Positions 1-5,687 of a stretch of DNA of 9,312 bases are shown here, piece by piece. Each line of letters opens with the position of its first letter. Position 1 is the first letter of the stretch. The position numbers were made by a program, and so were the translations under genes. The notes under the pieces were generated by a model. It made no database searches. It was not told the origin of the DNA and saw only the letters and a list, made by a program, of their open reading frames with translations. The stretch comes from JACKII01 sp041687435 (GTDB lineage Bacteria; Pseudomonadota; Alphaproteobacteria; Bin95): NCBI GenBank assembly GCA_041687435.1, contig JAWLBX010000046.1, forward strand, positions 1 through 9,312, given 5' to 3'.

Positions 1-91
1 CAAAAGCCAGGTTGCTGAGCCATCGCGACACTCCTTGATCCGATGACCCTAACGATTCACAAAATTCGGCCAAACGCCAGGGTTTCCGGAG

Positions 92-487
92 GTGTCCACC
101 TTTGTCGGCGGTCTGACACTTGCGGGAGTGGTTGCGCCGATGACGCTCGACGGCGCCATGACCGGCGCAGCGTTCCTCGCCTATGTCGAGCAGGTCCTGG
201 CGCCAACGCTGCGCCCCGGCGACGTGGTGGTCAACCTGCCGGCCCACAAGCCCATCGCCATCCGAGAGGCCATAGAGACTACCGGAGCCGTCCTGCTGTT
301 CCTGCCGCCCTACAGTCCCGACTTCAACCCCATCGAACTTGCCTTTGCCAAAATCAAGGCGCTACTCAAAAAGGCCGCCGCCCGCACACTTCCCGCGCTA
401 TGGAACGCCATCCGCAACGCAATCGACGCCATCACCCCAAACGACGCTCGGAACTTCTTCATTGCATGCGGCTACGAGCCGGAATGA
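92..487 (+). pseudogene. IS630-family transposase, 5'-truncated C-terminal remnant
   Basis: This frame matches the C-terminal half of an IS630/Tc1-like DDE transposase, which cuts and joins element ends. Visible hallmarks are FLAYVEQVLAPTLRPGD (residues about 28-44), NLPAHK (48-53) and LLFLPPYSPDFNPIE (about 68-82), whose final Glu is the third catalytic residue. Two defects are visible. The N-terminal half, with its DNA-binding domain and first catalytic Asp, is absent: the frame is closed by TAA at 50-52 and the nearest start is GTG at 92. The family usually reads V-M-D-N-L before PAHK, but here it reads V-V-N-L, as if the Met-Asp pair with the second catalytic Asp had been lost in frame near 232/233. 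Only the Glu of the DDE triad remains, so the product should be inactive. The stretch 1-91 shows no transposase match and nothing else I recognise. Confidence 0.85.
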
Positions 488-502
488 AACGAATCCGCTC
501 TA
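92..502 (+). mobile_element. Right part of a decayed IS630-type element
   Basis: The transposase remnant is followed after 12 bases by CTAG at 500-503. IS630-family elements insert at TA, often inside CTAG, and their ends lie very close to the transposase stop, so the right end is plausibly at about 500-502 (GAATCCGCTC before TA). No matching left end (expected GAGCGGATTC) is visible in 1-91, so the left side is deleted, rearranged or outside the window. The right boundary is an inference from family habits. Confidence 0.45.
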
Positions 503-536
503 GCATGGCCGGGAGCAGCCGAAAAGGAACCGCCCG

Positions 537-932
537 ATGCCAGCAGAATCCGCCTCGCCGACGCCCCGCACCATCACGCTGGAGCCTGCGCCCGGACGGG
601 TGCGGATCGAGTTCGGCGGAACCGCCGTCGCCGACACCGACAATGCCTTGATCCTGCGCGAAGGCTCGCTGCCGCCGGCCTTCTACATCCCCCACAGCGA
701 CGTGCGCTGGGAGGTAATGGAGGAAACGGACCGCCAGACCTTTTGCCCCTACAAGGGGACCGCACGCTATTGGAGCATCAATGCGGGCGGGCGGCGGGCG
801 GAAAACGCGGTCTGGGCCTATCCGCAGGCGATCGACGCGGTGGCAGAGATTCAGAATTGCGTCGCCTTCTATTGGGATCTGGTCGATTCCTGGTATCTGT
901 CCGGCGAGCGGCTGACCTCGCCCACATTCTGA
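537..932 (+). CDS. DUF427 domain-containing protein
   Basis: A 131-residue protein of the DUF427 family (also called NTP_transf_9), small mostly beta-strand proteins whose biochemical role is not established. Diagnostic blocks are RVRIEFGG (21-28), an aliphatic ADTDNALILRE segment (32-42), LPPAFYIPHSDVRWE (45-59), the conserved CPYKG (70-74), ARYWS (76-80), ENAVWAYP (89-96) and VAFYWDLVD (109-117). The length suits a single-domain member. The ATG is supported by AAAAGGA at 522-528, eight bases upstream. It stands alone, 34 bases after the presumed IS630 right end, and converges on groEL. If the element brought no promoter, transcription must start in this short gap or read through from the left. 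The family assignment is firm; no function can be read from the sequence. Confidence 0.9.
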   Translation: MPAESASPTPRTITLEPAPGRVRIEFGGTAVADTDNALILREGSLPPAFYIPHSDVRWEVMEETDRQTFCPYKGTARYWSINAGGRRAENAVWAYPQAIDAVAEIQNCVAFYWDLVDSWYLSGERLTSPTF

Positions 933-972
933 AATGCCTGGGCTGAAACGCCCGGCCGCAGCCCCAAAAGAC

Positions 973-994
973 GGCGCTGCCCAAAAGCAGCGCC
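973..994 (-). terminator. Second hairpin downstream of groEL
   Basis: A perfect 8-bp inverted repeat, GGCGCTGC at 973-980 and GCAGCGCC at 987-994, with a 6-base loop. Read on the minus strand it is followed by GTCTTTT, which resembles a short terminator U-tract. On the plus strand no T-run follows, so it fits a back-up terminator for groESL better than one for the DUF427 gene. Confidence 0.5.
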
Positions 995-1020
995 CGCAGT
1001 TCGCCTCCCCACAAAGTGAA

Positions 1021-1050
1021 AGAGGCCGCATCCTTGCGGATGCGGCCTCT
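1021..1050 (-). terminator. Rho-independent terminator of groESL
   Basis: A perfect 13-bp inverted repeat (AGAGGCCGCATCC at 1021-1033, its complement at 1038-1050) with a four-base loop lies 24 bases beyond the groEL stop. On the minus strand the stem is followed by TTTCACTTT, an interrupted U-tract. On the plus strand the stem is followed by GGCAGAAAC with no T-run. The orientation therefore points to the groESL transcript. Confidence 0.8.
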
Positions 1051-1074
1051 GGCAGAAACAAGCGATTGGCTGGA

Positions 1075-2736
1075 TTAGAAATCCATGCCGCCCATACCGC
1101 CCATACCACCCATGCCGCCCATGTCGGGCATGCCGCCGCCGGCACCACCCTGCTTCTCAGGGCGCTCCGCTACCATGGCCTCGGTGGTGACAAGCAGACC
1201 GGCAACTGACGCAGCATCCTGCAGCGCAGTGCGAACAACCTTGGTCGGGTCGATGATACCGGCCTTCACCAGATCTTCGTACCGGCCATCCTGGGCGTTG
1301 AAGCCGAAGTTGCTGTCGGTGCTCTCCATCAGCTTGCCAGCGACGACAGCACCATCAGTGCCGGCATTTTCAGCAATCTGACGCACCGGCTGTTGCAGCG
1401 CGCGGCGGACAATACCGATACCGACCTTCTGATCCTCGTTCGCCGTGGACAGCGAGTCCAGCGCGCGGATAGAATAAAGCAGCGCAGTGCCGCCACCCGG
1501 GACGATTCCTTCTTCAACCGCGGCGCGGGTGGCGTTCAGCGCGTCATCGACGCGGTCCTTACGCTCCTTCACCTCGGTCTCGGTCGCACCGCCGACGCGG
1601 ATCACGGCAACGCCACCGGCCAGCTTCGCCAGACGCTCTTGCAGCTTCTCGCGGTCATAGTCGGACGTGGTTTCTTCGACCTGCTGGCGGATTTGGTTGC
1701 AACGCGCCTCAATGTCGGCCTTTTCACCAGCACCGTCGACAATGGTGGTCTCGTCCTTGTTGATGGAGACGCGCTTGGCGCGGCCCAGCATGTCGAGCGT
1801 CACATTCTCGAGCTTGATGCCCAGGTCTTCGCTGATGACCTGGCCGCCGGTCAGGGTGGCCATATCTTCCAGCATCGCCTTGCGGCGGTCGCCAAAGCCC
1901 GGCGCCTTGACCGCGGCGATCTTCAGGCCGCCGCGCAGCTTGTTGACCACCAAGGTCGCCAGCGCCTCGCCTTCGATATCCTCGGCGATGATCAGCAGCG
2001 GCTTGCCGGACTGAACGACAGCTTCCAGCACCGGCAGCATCGACTGCAGGCTGGCCAGCTTCTTCTCGTGCAGCAGGATATACGGATCTTCCATCTCGCA
2101 GATCATCTTCTCACCGTTGGTGATGAAGTACGGCGAGAGGTAACCGCGGTCGAACTGCATGCCTTCGACAACGTCCAGCTCGGTCTCGAGGCTCTTCGCC
2201 TCTTCGACGGTGATCACACCCTCGTTGCCGACCTTCTGCATCGCCTCGGCAATCATTTCGCCGATGGCGCGCTCGCCGTTGGCGGAAATGGTGCCGACCT
2301 GAGCGACTTCGGCCGAGTCGTTGATCTTCTTCGAGCGGCTCTTCAGATCGGCGACGACGGCCTGAACGGCCATGTCGATACCGCGCTTCAGGTCCATCGG
2401 GTTCATGCCGGCGGCAACGGCCTTGACGCCTTCCTTGACAATGGATGCGGCCAGAACCGTAGCAGTGGTGGTGCCATCGCCCGCCGTGTCGTTTGTCTTG
2501 GATGCGACTTCGCGCACCATCTGCGCGCCCATATTCTCGAACTTGTCGAGAAGTTCGATTTCCTTGGCAACAGTCACACCATCTTTGGTGATACGTGGCG
2601 AGCCAAAGGACTTGTCAATAACGACATTCCGGCCCTTGGGGCCGAGTGTCACTTTAACCGCATCGGCCAAGGTGTTGACGCCCTTGAGCATGCGATCACG
2701 GGCATCGGTGGAAAAACGTACGTCTTTCGCAGCCAT
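1075..2736 (-). CDS. groL: Chaperonin GroEL (Hsp60)
   Basis: A 553-residue cytosolic group I chaperonin. It forms two stacked heptameric rings and, with GroES, encloses and folds proteins using ATP. It aligns without gaps over the key sites in E. coli numbering: D52 (TKDGVTV), the ATP loop TAGDGTTT with D87, and D398 in RVDDAL. The hinge and equatorial motif EEGIVPGGG (408-416) is present. The apical domain lies roughly at 190-375. The C-terminus is the usual flexible GGM tail, with four GGM units ending in MDF, encoded by a 9-base repeat. Length is normal. The start is supported by AGAGGGA nine bases upstream. It lies 65 bases after groES in the same operon and is followed by a strong hairpin. 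An open frame of about 470 codons on the opposite strand is a compositional shadow. Regulation is shared with groES (CIRCE, RpoH-like promoter). Confidence 0.99.
   Translation of the reverse strand: MAAKDVRFSTDARDRMLKGVNTLADAVKVTLGPKGRNVVIDKSFGSPRITKDGVTVAKEIELLDKFENMGAQMVREVASKTNDTAGDGTTTATVLAASIVKEGVKAVAAGMNPMDLKRGIDMAVQAVVADLKSRSKKINDSAEVAQVGTISANGERAIGEMIAEAMQKVGNEGVITVEEAKSLETELDVVEGMQFDRGYLSPYFITNGEKMICEMEDPYILLHEKKLASLQSMLPVLEAVVQSGKPLLIIAEDIEGEALATLVVNKLRGGLKIAAVKAPGFGDRRKAMLEDMATLTGGQVISEDLGIKLENVTLDMLGRAKRVSINKDETTIVDGAGEKADIEARCNQIRQQVEETTSDYDREKLQERLAKLAGGVAVIRVGGATETEVKERKDRVDDALNATRAAVEEGIVPGGGTALLYSIRALDSLSTANEDQKVGIGIVRRALQQPVRQIAENAGTDGAVVAGKLMESTDSNFGFNAQDGRYEDLVKAGIIDPTKVVRTALQDAASVAGLLVTTEAMVAERPEKQGGAGGGMPDMGGMGGMGGMGGMDF
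1084..1122 (-). repeat. 9-bp repeat encoding the GroEL GGM tail
   Basis: Four copies of a nine-base unit (plus-strand form CAT followed by two NCC codons) encode Gly-Gly-Met on the minus strand at the GroEL C-terminus. Third-position differences between copies show that they are held by protein selection rather than recent slippage. Met-Gly-rich tails of this kind are normal for GroEL. Confidence 0.8.
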
Positions 2737-2801
2737 GTTCTATATTCCCTCTTCTTTGAGATGGAAGGTGGTTCTGTGTATGGGATTATCAGCCGAGACT
2801 A

Positions 2802-3092
2802 TTAGTCTTCGATGATGCCCATGATGTCGGACTCTTTCATGATCAACAGCTCTTCGCCGCTGATCTTGACTTCCGTTCCGGACCACTTGCCGAAAATGAT
2901 CCGGTTGCCTTCCTTCACATCGAGCGGGGTAACCTTGCCCTCGTCACTGATGCGACCGGAGCCGACGGCGATGATCTCGCCCTCCATCGGCTTTTCCTGG
3001 GCAGTTTCCGGAATGATGATGCCGCCGGCGGTCTTTTGCTCGGACTCGACACGGCGGACCAGAACGCGGTCGTGCAGCGGCCTGAAGCGCAT
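2802..3092 (-). CDS. groES: Co-chaperonin GroES (Hsp10)
   Basis: A 96-residue GroES subunit; seven form the lid of the GroEL chamber. The N-terminal FRPLHDRVLVRR strand, the mobile loop ESEQKTAGGIIIPETAQEKP (about 16-35) with its hydrophobic GroEL-binding tripeptide III, the roof loop around 45-55 and the C-terminal strand DIMGIIED are all present. Length is exactly that expected. The ATG is preceded by AAAGGGAGA seven bases upstream. It is the first gene of groES-groEL. Upstream on the same strand lie an RpoH-like promoter and the CIRCE operator, so both heat-shock sigma factor control and HrcA repression are expected. The start of the divergent gene usg lies 296 bases away and shares this intergenic region. 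Confidence 0.99.
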   Translation of the reverse strand: MRFRPLHDRVLVRRVESEQKTAGGIIIPETAQEKPMEGEIIAVGSGRISDEGKVTPLDVKEGNRIIFGKWSGTEVKISGEELLIMKESDIMGIIED

Positions 3093-3174
3093 TCGGGAGT
3101 CTCCCTTTAGTGTTGCTAAGATGGTGTAACATCAATGCCCCATGGCGGGATTTGCCCGTCGGGGGATGACCGGG

Positions 3175-3203
3175 ATTTAGGGGGCTGCCCGTTTTCATGC
3201 AAG
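3175..3203 (-). promoter_or_regulatory. RpoH (sigma32)-like promoter of groESL
   Basis: On the minus strand CTTG (3203-3200) is followed after 18 bases by CCTAAAT (3181-3175). This matches the alphaproteobacterial RpoH pattern CTTG-N17/18-CyTATnT at all but one defined position. A start near 3168 would give a 5' leader of about 75 bases before groES. A TAAAAT -10-like hexamer at 3213-3208, overlapping CIRCE, could serve a housekeeping promoter, but its -35 is poor. Seen by eye; the start site is unproven. Confidence 0.6.
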
Positions 3204-3210
3204 CGAAATT

Positions 3211-3237
3211 TTAGCACTCACCTGCTTTGAGTGCTAG
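3211..3237 (-). promoter_or_regulatory. CIRCE operator (HrcA binding site)
   Basis: TTAGCACTC, a 9-base spacer, then GAGTGCTAG. This is the CIRCE consensus TTAGCACTC-N9-GAGTGCTAA with a single mismatch at the last base. CIRCE is bound by the repressor HrcA, whose activity depends on GroEL, giving feedback control of groESL. It sits just upstream of the RpoH-like -35 and 118 bases before the groES start. Confidence 0.95.
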
Positions 3238-3313
3238 CAACCCGCGCGCACTCGATCTGCATGGCTGCTAACATGTGGAAATTTTGCTGTTTTTTGCAGC
3301 TTTCTGCGACGAG

Positions 3314-3342
3314 TTGTCTTGCGTGCCGGCACCGGGTATGGC
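3314..3342 (+). promoter_or_regulatory. Candidate sigma70-type promoter of usg
   Basis: TTGTCT (3314-3319) and TATGGC (3337-3342) are separated by 17 bases, 47 bases before the usg start and divergent from groES. Matches are four and three of six to the -35 and -10 consensus, so this is tentative. Nothing else promoter-like stands out between CIRCE and usg. Confidence 0.3.
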
Positions 3343-3374
3343 GAAAATCTACGCGTTAACACGCACAGCAAAAT

Positions 3375-3378
3375 GGAG
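3375..3378 (+). promoter_or_regulatory. Ribosome binding site fixing the usg start
   Basis: GGAG ten bases before ATG 3389. It supports starting at this Met rather than at an in-frame ATG at 3275, which would add 38 residues with no family resemblance. Confidence 0.6.
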
Positions 3379-3388
3379 TGGCTCCCCC

Positions 3389-3652
3389 ATGAACGCGCTG
3401 GAACAGCAGCTTGCAGGTTATCGCCTGACCACCGCGGAGATCCTTTACCACCTGCCGGATCACCCCGGCGTGCTGCAATCCTTTGTCTGGCAGAAACTCG
3501 ACATGGCGCCGAAATATCCGGTGCTCCGCCGGTTTCTGGATTTCTGGGAACACGAGATCGAGGGCCGGCTGCACTCGGTCCGCATCGCCCAGAAAGGGAT
3601 TGTAAGCCCGGCGGAACTGCGCATGCTCGGCGGCGAATTCCACCTGCACTAA
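3389..3652 (+). CDS. usg: Usg-family protein
   Basis: An 87-residue protein of the Usg family, small proteins found mainly in Alphaproteobacteria; no biochemical activity is established. The conserved blocks span almost the whole protein: GYRLTTAEILYHLPDHP (10-26), LQSFVWQKLDMAPKYP (29-44), RFLDFWEHEIEGRLHSVR (48-65) and PAEL near 74-77. Aromatic residues, Trp and His are enriched for so small a protein, and there is no signal peptide or membrane segment. An open frame extends upstream to 3275, but similarity begins at ATG 3389 and a GGAG lies ten bases before it, so the short start is preferred. It is transcribed away from groESL. The gap of 197 bases to ctaA makes a shared operon possible but unproven. 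Confidence 0.88.
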   Translation: MNALEQQLAGYRLTTAEILYHLPDHPGVLQSFVWQKLDMAPKYPVLRRFLDFWEHEIEGRLHSVRIAQKGIVSPAELRMLGGEFHLH

Positions 3653-3801
3653 AGCACCAAGCCACCGCGCCGTCACGCATCGATCCGAACCGCCACAGAG
3701 GCCTGCCCGGCCCGCGGAAACCGGGCGGTGCGCCTGCGCGCGCGACACTATGAGCCGTCACTTGCGGCATCCCGGCATTTGCTGGCCGAGCCCGCCCCTC
3801 A

Positions 3802-3822
3802 TACACTTGTTCTAATAACAAG
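3802..3822 (+). promoter_or_regulatory. Candidate ctaA promoter with adjoining inverted repeat
   Basis: TTGCTG at 3779-3784 and TACACT at 3802-3807, 17 bases apart, resemble a sigma70 promoter (three and four of six matches). A perfect 6-bp inverted repeat, CTTGTT (3806-3811) and AACAAG (3817-3822) with a 5-base centre, overlaps the -10 end and expected start. It could be an operator or a small hairpin in the leader. Both are by-eye candidates. Confidence 0.35.
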
Positions 3823-3849
3823 CCCCGCTTTGGGAAGTGAGTCCGGCAA

Positions 3850-4914
3850 ATGGTGGCTATCCGTCACAGAACAGCAATAGCCATATGGCTTTTTGCTTTG
3901 GCTGCCGCAGTATTCGCGATGATTTGCATCGGCGGAATTACACGATTAACCGAGTCCGGACTATCCATGGTTGAATGGAGGCCGCTTATTGGCACCTTTC
4001 CACCTTTGACGGAAGCAGAGTGGAACCGGGTTTTCAACCTGTACCGCACGACACCGGAATATCAACTGATCAACGCCGGCATGGATCTGGCCGCGTTCAA
4101 AACCATTTTCTGGTGGGAATACATTCACCGTTTCTGGGGCCGGATGATCGGCCTGTTGTTCGTGCTGCCATTCGCATTCTTCCTCATCCGGGGCTGGCTG
4201 ACCAGCCGTCTGGCATGGCGCCTCGCTGGCCTGCTGGTGCTGGGCGGGCTGCAAGGTGTGGTCGGCTGGTGGATGGTCAAAAGCGGCCTTGCCGACCGCA
4301 CCGATGTCAGCCAATACCGGCTGGCGACGCACTTGGTGCTGGCGCTGGTGATCCTGGCGCTGCTGTTCCATCTGGGCCTGTCGCTGCTGATCCCGCCGAA
4401 CCGGCGGGTGCGGGTGCGCCGCTCGCTGGCCGGCCATGCCTGGCTTACTGCTGGCGCGATTCTGGTGACCATCGTATCAGGCGCATTCGTCGCCGGCACG
4501 AATGCCGGGCTGATCTACAACACATTTCCGCTGATGGGCGGCCAACTGGTCCCATCGGAATACGGCCACATGACGCCGTTCTGGATGAACTGGTTCGAAA
4601 ACCAGGCAGCGATTCAGTTCAATCATCGCCTGTTGGCCACGGCGACCTTTATCATCATTGCGGCTCTCTGGTGGCGCTGCCGCCAGGCGCACCTGAACCG
4701 GGCGGCGTTGGTCGCGGTCACGGTCCTGATGGCGGTCGCGTGCCTGCAATTCGCACTCGGCATCCTGACACTGCTGACCAATGTGCCAATCCCGCTGGCG
4801 GCGACGCACCAGGCCGTTGCCGTGCTGCTGTTCCTGAGCTCCGTCAGCACCGCCTTCAGCATGCGGCCACGCTGGAAAACGCAGCCCTACCCCGCCGGCG
4901 CCCTGCCCGCGTGA
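3850..4914 (+). CDS. ctaA: Heme A synthase, Cox15/CtaA type
   Basis: A 354-residue membrane enzyme that oxidises the C8 methyl of heme O to a formyl group, giving heme A for aa3-type cytochrome oxidases. Eight hydrophobic segments are readable, starting at about 9-29 and ending at about 321-335, in the usual two-fold pseudosymmetric four-helix arrangement. Family motifs are present in order: GGITRLTESGLSMVEWRP (28-45), the Glu-Tyr-Ile-His-Arg motif with E90 and H93, GWWMVKSGL (139-147), YRLATHL with H161, NHR with H259, and ATHQA with H320. The four His positions are the expected heme ligands of the two half-domains. The long periplasmic loop LIGTFPPLTEAEW is of the alphaproteobacterial and mitochondrial Cox15 type. 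The Shine-Dalgarno is weak (GGGAAG at 3832-3837, 12 bases upstream). Its TGA overlaps the GTG of the next gene. No CtaB or oxidase genes are in the window. Confidence 0.96.
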   Translation: MVAIRHRTAIAIWLFALAAAVFAMICIGGITRLTESGLSMVEWRPLIGTFPPLTEAEWNRVFNLYRTTPEYQLINAGMDLAAFKTIFWWEYIHRFWGRMIGLLFVLPFAFFLIRGWLTSRLAWRLAGLLVLGGLQGVVGWWMVKSGLADRTDVSQYRLATHLVLALVILALLFHLGLSLLIPPNRRVRVRRSLAGHAWLTAGAILVTIVSGAFVAGTNAGLIYNTFPLMGGQLVPSEYGHMTPFWMNWFENQAAIQFNHRLLATATFIIIAALWWRCRQAHLNRAALVAVTVLMAVACLQFALGILTLLTNVPIPLAATHQAVAVLLFLSSVSTAFSMRPRWKTQPYPAGALPA

Positions 4915-5528
4915 GCGACCCAAGGCTCCGCGCGCTGGAGAGCGGGCTCGCCGCCCTGACCGCGGCGGATCCGGCGCTGGCCCGGGCAGTGCAAGAGGCC
5001 GGCCCGCCGGCCTTTGCCCTGCGCCCGGCCGGCTTCGAAACCTTGGTTCGTGCCATCGTCGCGCAACAGGTTTCCGCCGCTTCCGCACGGGCCATCTTTG
5101 CACGTCTGTGCGAGGCGGTGCAGCCGCTGACCCCGTTGCAATTCCTGGCAGCCGGGCCCGACGTCGTGCGCGCCTGCGGCTTTTCCCGCCCCAAGCTCGC
5201 CTACGCGACCGCACTGGCCGAGCATATCCTGGACGGCCGTCTGCCGATCGACCGCCTGCAGGCCATGGACGATGCGGCTGTCGTCGAAGCGCTGACGGCG
5301 GTGCCGGGCATCGGCGTCTGGAGCGCAGAGGTCTACATGATTTTCGCCATGGGCCGGCCAGATGTCTGGCCCGCGGGCGACCTCGCCCTGCAAACGGCAC
5401 AGCAGCACATCCGCGGCCTGGAGGCACGGCCAAAGCCGAAAGCGTCGCGCGAACTGGCGGCGGCTTGGGCGCCGTGGCGTTCCGCGGCGGCGGTGACGCT
5501 CTGGCATTATTACCGCACCATGCCCTGA
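4911..5528 (+). CDS. DNA-3-methyladenine glycosylase II (short AlkA type)
   Basis: A 205-residue protein of the HhH-GPD superfamily. It removes alkylated bases such as 3-methyladenine from DNA as the first step of base-excision repair in the cytosol. The AlkA-type motif AQQVS (51-55) is present. The helix-hairpin-helix is at about 129-148 (LTAVPGIGVWSAEVYMIFAM), and the catalytic Asp is D157 in PAGDLAL. The C-terminal WAPWRSAAAVTLWHYYRTMP is typical. No [4Fe-4S] cysteine loop is present, separating it from Nth/MutY. It lacks the N-terminal domain of E. coli AlkA (282 residues), like many short bacterial and yeast-type members. The start chosen is GTG 4911, overlapping the ctaA stop as GTGA. 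The open frame reaches far upstream only as a shadow inside ctaA. No Shine-Dalgarno is evident, so translational coupling to ctaA is likely. Confidence 0.9.
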   Translation: MSDPRLRALESGLAALTAADPALARAVQEAGPPAFALRPAGFETLVRAIVAQQVSAASARAIFARLCEAVQPLTPLQFLAAGPDVVRACGFSRPKLAYATALAEHILDGRLPIDRLQAMDDAAVVEALTAVPGIGVWSAEVYMIFAMGRPDVWPAGDLALQTAQQHIRGLEARPKPKASRELAAAWAPWRSAAAVTLWHYYRTMP

Positions 5529-5535
5529 CCGCGCT

Positions 5536-5576
5536 GCGGCCGGCACAAAAGCCTGCCGCGCTTGCCGAAAAGGCAA
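5536..5576 (+). terminator. Two tandem hairpins after the glycosylase gene
   Basis: Hairpin one pairs GCGGCCGGC (5536-5544) with GCCTGCCGC (5551-5559), one mismatch, loop ACAAAA. Hairpin two pairs TTGCC (5562-5566) with GGCAA (5572-5576) around GAAAA. Only CAGCCCCCCTTT follows, so intrinsic termination would be weak. They may instead protect the 3' end or act with Rho. Confidence 0.35.
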
Positions 5577-5669
5577 CAGCCCCCCTTTCCCGCCGGCCCG
5601 TTCCCCCCTACGATAGTTGCAAGCGCCGCGTTCCGCGGCCGCTTCGTTCCCAAGTTTCTGCTTTCTTCC

Positions 5670-5675
5670 AGGAGG
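5670..5675 (+). promoter_or_regulatory. Strong Shine-Dalgarno of the thiolase gene
   Basis: AGGAGG, followed by AAA, lies 12 bases before ATG 5688. It is the best ribosome binding site in the window, suggesting high expression. A 6-bp inverted repeat, GCCGCG (5625-5630) and CGCGGC (5634-5639), and a weak -10-like TACGAT (5609-5614) lie upstream; no convincing -35 was found. Confidence 0.6.
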
Positions 5676-5687
5676 AAACCTTAGCCC

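Noticed and set aside
43..651. A 202-codon plus-strand frame across the IS remnant and the start of DUF427
   Set aside because: Its Arg/Pro-rich product is a shadow of the transposase remnant and the DUF427 gene, which both show family motifs in other frames.
1393..2805. A 470-codon open frame on the plus strand opposite groEL
   Set aside because: It lies entirely antisense to groEL and groES DNA, has no family resemblance, and its low-complexity Asp/Leu/Gly/His-rich product is what reversed GroEL codons give in GC-rich DNA.
3275..3388. Longer usg start at ATG 3275
   Set aside because: The extra 38 residues do not resemble the family, and GGAG precedes ATG 3389.
3705..3726. GCCCGG/CCGGGC inverted repeat after usg
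   Set aside because: Only six pairs with a ten-base loop and no T-run; likely chance in GC-rich sequence.
3975..4910. Upstream extension of the glycosylase frame by 312 codons inside ctaA
   Set aside because: The extension overlaps ctaA in another frame and has no homology; similarity to glycosylases begins near GTG 4911.
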